A stretch of DNA of 8,188 bases, taken from assembly GCA_902479075.1 (NCBI GenBank), contig CABSNK010000039.1, positions 1 through 8,188 on the forward strand. The letters run 5' to 3'. The notes under the pieces are model-generated. The model was not told the DNA's origin, searched no databases, and saw only the letters and a program-made list of their open reading frames with translations. Numbering within the stretch: position 1 is the first letter of the stretch; each line of letters starts with the position of its first letter. Origin of the DNA: an uncultured Collinsella sp. Its GTDB lineage: Bacteria > Actinomycetota > Coriobacteriia > Coriobacteriales > Coriobacteriaceae. Below are positions 6,905 through 8,188 of the stretch, one piece after another. The translations under genes and the position numbers were made by a program.

Positions 6905-6942
6905 AACGTGCCGCATGCGCCACTTGGCACGTGCGGCACGTT
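6905..6942 (+). other. Palindromic stem-loop between metH and the PFL-family gene
   Basis: An 11-bp perfect stem AACGTGCCGCA/TGCGGCACGTT (6905-6915 with 6932-6942) encloses a second small dyad GCCA-ct-TGGC. On the plus strand it is followed by AGAATAG rather than a T-run, so it is a poor intrinsic terminator for metH; the minus strand has only TTTT. Its right arm runs into the candidate -10 of the next gene, so it could instead be an operator. Confidence 0.5.
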
Positions 6943-6947
6943 AGAAT
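6942..6947 (+). promoter_or_regulatory. Candidate -10 element of the PFL-family gene
   Basis: TAGAAT lies 39 bp before the ATG at 6987, a distance similar to the one ahead of metF. The -35 region falls inside the palindrome and has no TTGACA-like match at normal spacing. An alternative is TTGGCA at 6924-6929 with TAGATA at 6947-6952 (17-bp spacer, but a poor -10). Weak call. Confidence 0.25.
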
Positions 6948-6986
6948 AGATAAGACTATGCTCGTTTGGCAGATAGGAGCGCAAGG

Positions 6987-8188
6987 ATGGCGATCACGCC
7001 CGCAGAAATCGCGGAAACCCGCGGCATGGTTGAGGAGCAGAACCTCGACATCAGGACCATCACCATGGGTGTTTCGCTCATGGGTTGCGGTGACGAGAAC
7101 CTCGACCGCATGTGCACGAAGATCTACGACCACGTGACGCACACGGCTGAGCACCTGGTCGAGACCGCCGAGAACCTCGAGCGCGAGTACGGTATCCCCA
7201 TCGTCAACAAGCGCGTTTCCGTCACCCCGGTGGCGCAGATCGCCGCATGCTGCAAGGATGAGGACCTCACCCCCATCGCGCACGCCCTCGACCGCGCGGC
7301 CGAGACCCTCGGCATCGATTACCTAGGCGGCTTCTCCGCGCTCGTCCAGAAGGGCATCGGCGACGCCGACCGCCGTGTCATCCAGTCCATCCCCCAGGCG
7401 CTCGCCGCCACCAGCCGCGTCTGCTCCAGCGTCAACGTCGCCAGCCTGCGCGCCGGTATCAACATGGATGCCGTGCTCATGGCGGCTCAGACCATCATCG
7501 ATGCCGCCAAGCTTACGGCAGACGAGGATTCCGTTGGCGCCTCCAAGTTTGTCTGCTTTGCCAACATGGTCGAGGACTCCCCGTTTATGGCGGGCGCCGT
7601 CCACGGCGGTGGCGAGGCCGACGCCGTCATCAACGTAGGCGTCTCGGGCCCCGGCGTTATGGCCGCAGCCCTGGAGACGCTGCCCGATTCCGCATCGATG
7701 ATGGAGGTCGCCGAGAAGATCAAGCAGACCGCCTTTAAGATCACCCGTGCCGGCGAGCTCATGAGCCGCGAGGCCGCCCATCGCCTGGGTGTCGAGAAGG
7801 GCATTGTCGACCTGTCGCTGGCTCCCACGCCCGCCATCGGCGACTCCGTCGCGCGCATCCTCGAGATCATCGGCGTGGGCACCTGCGGTGGCCCCGGCAC
7901 GACCTGCGCGCTCGCCATGCTCAACGATGCCGTCAAGAAGGGCGGCGTCATGGCCAGCTCCAGCGTGGGCGGCCTCTCGGGCGCCTTTATCCCCGTGTCC
8001 GAGGACGCCGGCATGATCGCCGCCGTCGAGGCCGGCGCGCTTTCGCTCGAGAAGCTCGAGGCCATGACCTGCGTGTGCTCCGTCGGCCTGGACATGATTG
8101 CCATCCCCGGCGACACCCCGGTCGAGACCATCGCCGGCATCATCGCCGACGAGATGGCCATCGGCGTCATCAACAACAAGACCACGGC
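6987..8188 (+). CDS. PFL family protein (DUF711/UPF0210), 3' end outside window
   Basis: The frame is open for 400 codons from ATG 6987 to the window edge; the family is usually about 450 residues, so roughly the last 50 are missing. AGGAG at 6975-6979 sits 7 nt before the ATG. Family hallmarks are ITMGVSLMGC near the N-terminus, NKRVSVTPVAQIA, FANMVEDSPFMAGAVHGGGE at 191-210, GVSGPGV at 218-224, and the glycine/cysteine-rich GTCGGPGTTC at 298-307. No signal peptide or membrane segment is visible, so it should be cytoplasmic. The biochemical function is unknown. The 'PFL' label reflects distant resemblance to pyruvate formate-lyase-type proteins, and I do not see a basis for calling it a formate-lyase. 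In many Firmicutes a small ACT-domain gene directly precedes this gene; here none lies between it and metH. Confidence 0.9.
   Translation, partial: MAITPAEIAETRGMVEEQNLDIRTITMGVSLMGCGDENLDRMCTKIYDHVTHTAEHLVETAENLEREYGIPIVNKRVSVTPVAQIAACCKDEDLTPIAHALDRAAETLGIDYLGGFSALVQKGIGDADRRVIQSIPQALAATSRVCSSVNVASLRAGINMDAVLMAAQTIIDAAKLTADEDSVGASKFVCFANMVEDSPFMAGAVHGGGEADAVINVGVSGPGVMAAALETLPDSASMMEVAEKIKQTAFKITRAGELMSREAAHRLGVEKGIVDLSLAPTPAIGDSVARILEIIGVGTCGGPGTTCALAMLNDAVKKGGVMASSSVGGLSGAFIPVSEDAGMIAAVEAGALSLEKLEAMTCVCSVGLDMIAIPGDTPVETIAGIIADEMAIGVINNKTT

Overview
The window looks like chromosomal DNA of a high-GC anaerobic actinobacterium of the Coriobacteriia, most likely Collinsella or a close relative. 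This is an inference from base composition, GC-rich third codon positions, the type III glutamine synthetase and the split cobalamin-dependent methionine synthase. No 16S or other marker gene is present, so the placement is tentative. I see no transposase, phage gene, CRISPR array, tRNA or rRNA.

Layout: positions 1-135 are non-coding and hold two adjacent perfect 3-nt-loop hairpins (a REP/BIME-like or IS200/IS605-end-like repeat) and a strong intrinsic terminator serving the leftward gene. A leftward gene for type III glutamine synthetase (glnN, 136-2223) follows. A 427-bp divergent intergenic region (2224-2650) comes next. It carries a 38-bp dyad with four pentamers at exact 11-bp spacing, resembling actinobacterial GlnR boxes, and a near-perfect long hairpin of unknown nature (2429-2517).

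A rightward three-gene methionine/one-carbon operon then runs from 2651 to 6879. It encodes MetF (methylenetetrahydrofolate reductase), a free-standing methionine synthase reactivation-domain protein whose start codon overlaps the metF stop, and an 852-residue MetH that lacks the C-terminal reactivation domain. Together they would make 5-methyl-THF, use it to methylate homocysteine, and rescue MetH when its cobalamin is oxidised. After a 107-bp gap with a long palindrome, a PFL/DUF711 (UPF0210) family gene starts at 6987 and runs off the right edge.

The coding content is mostly housekeeping. The observations most worth checking are non-coding (the GlnR-like dyad, the long hairpin, the paired 5' hairpins), together with the cysteine-rich tail on the MetH activation protein. 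I found no clear evidence of an undescribed multi-gene system.
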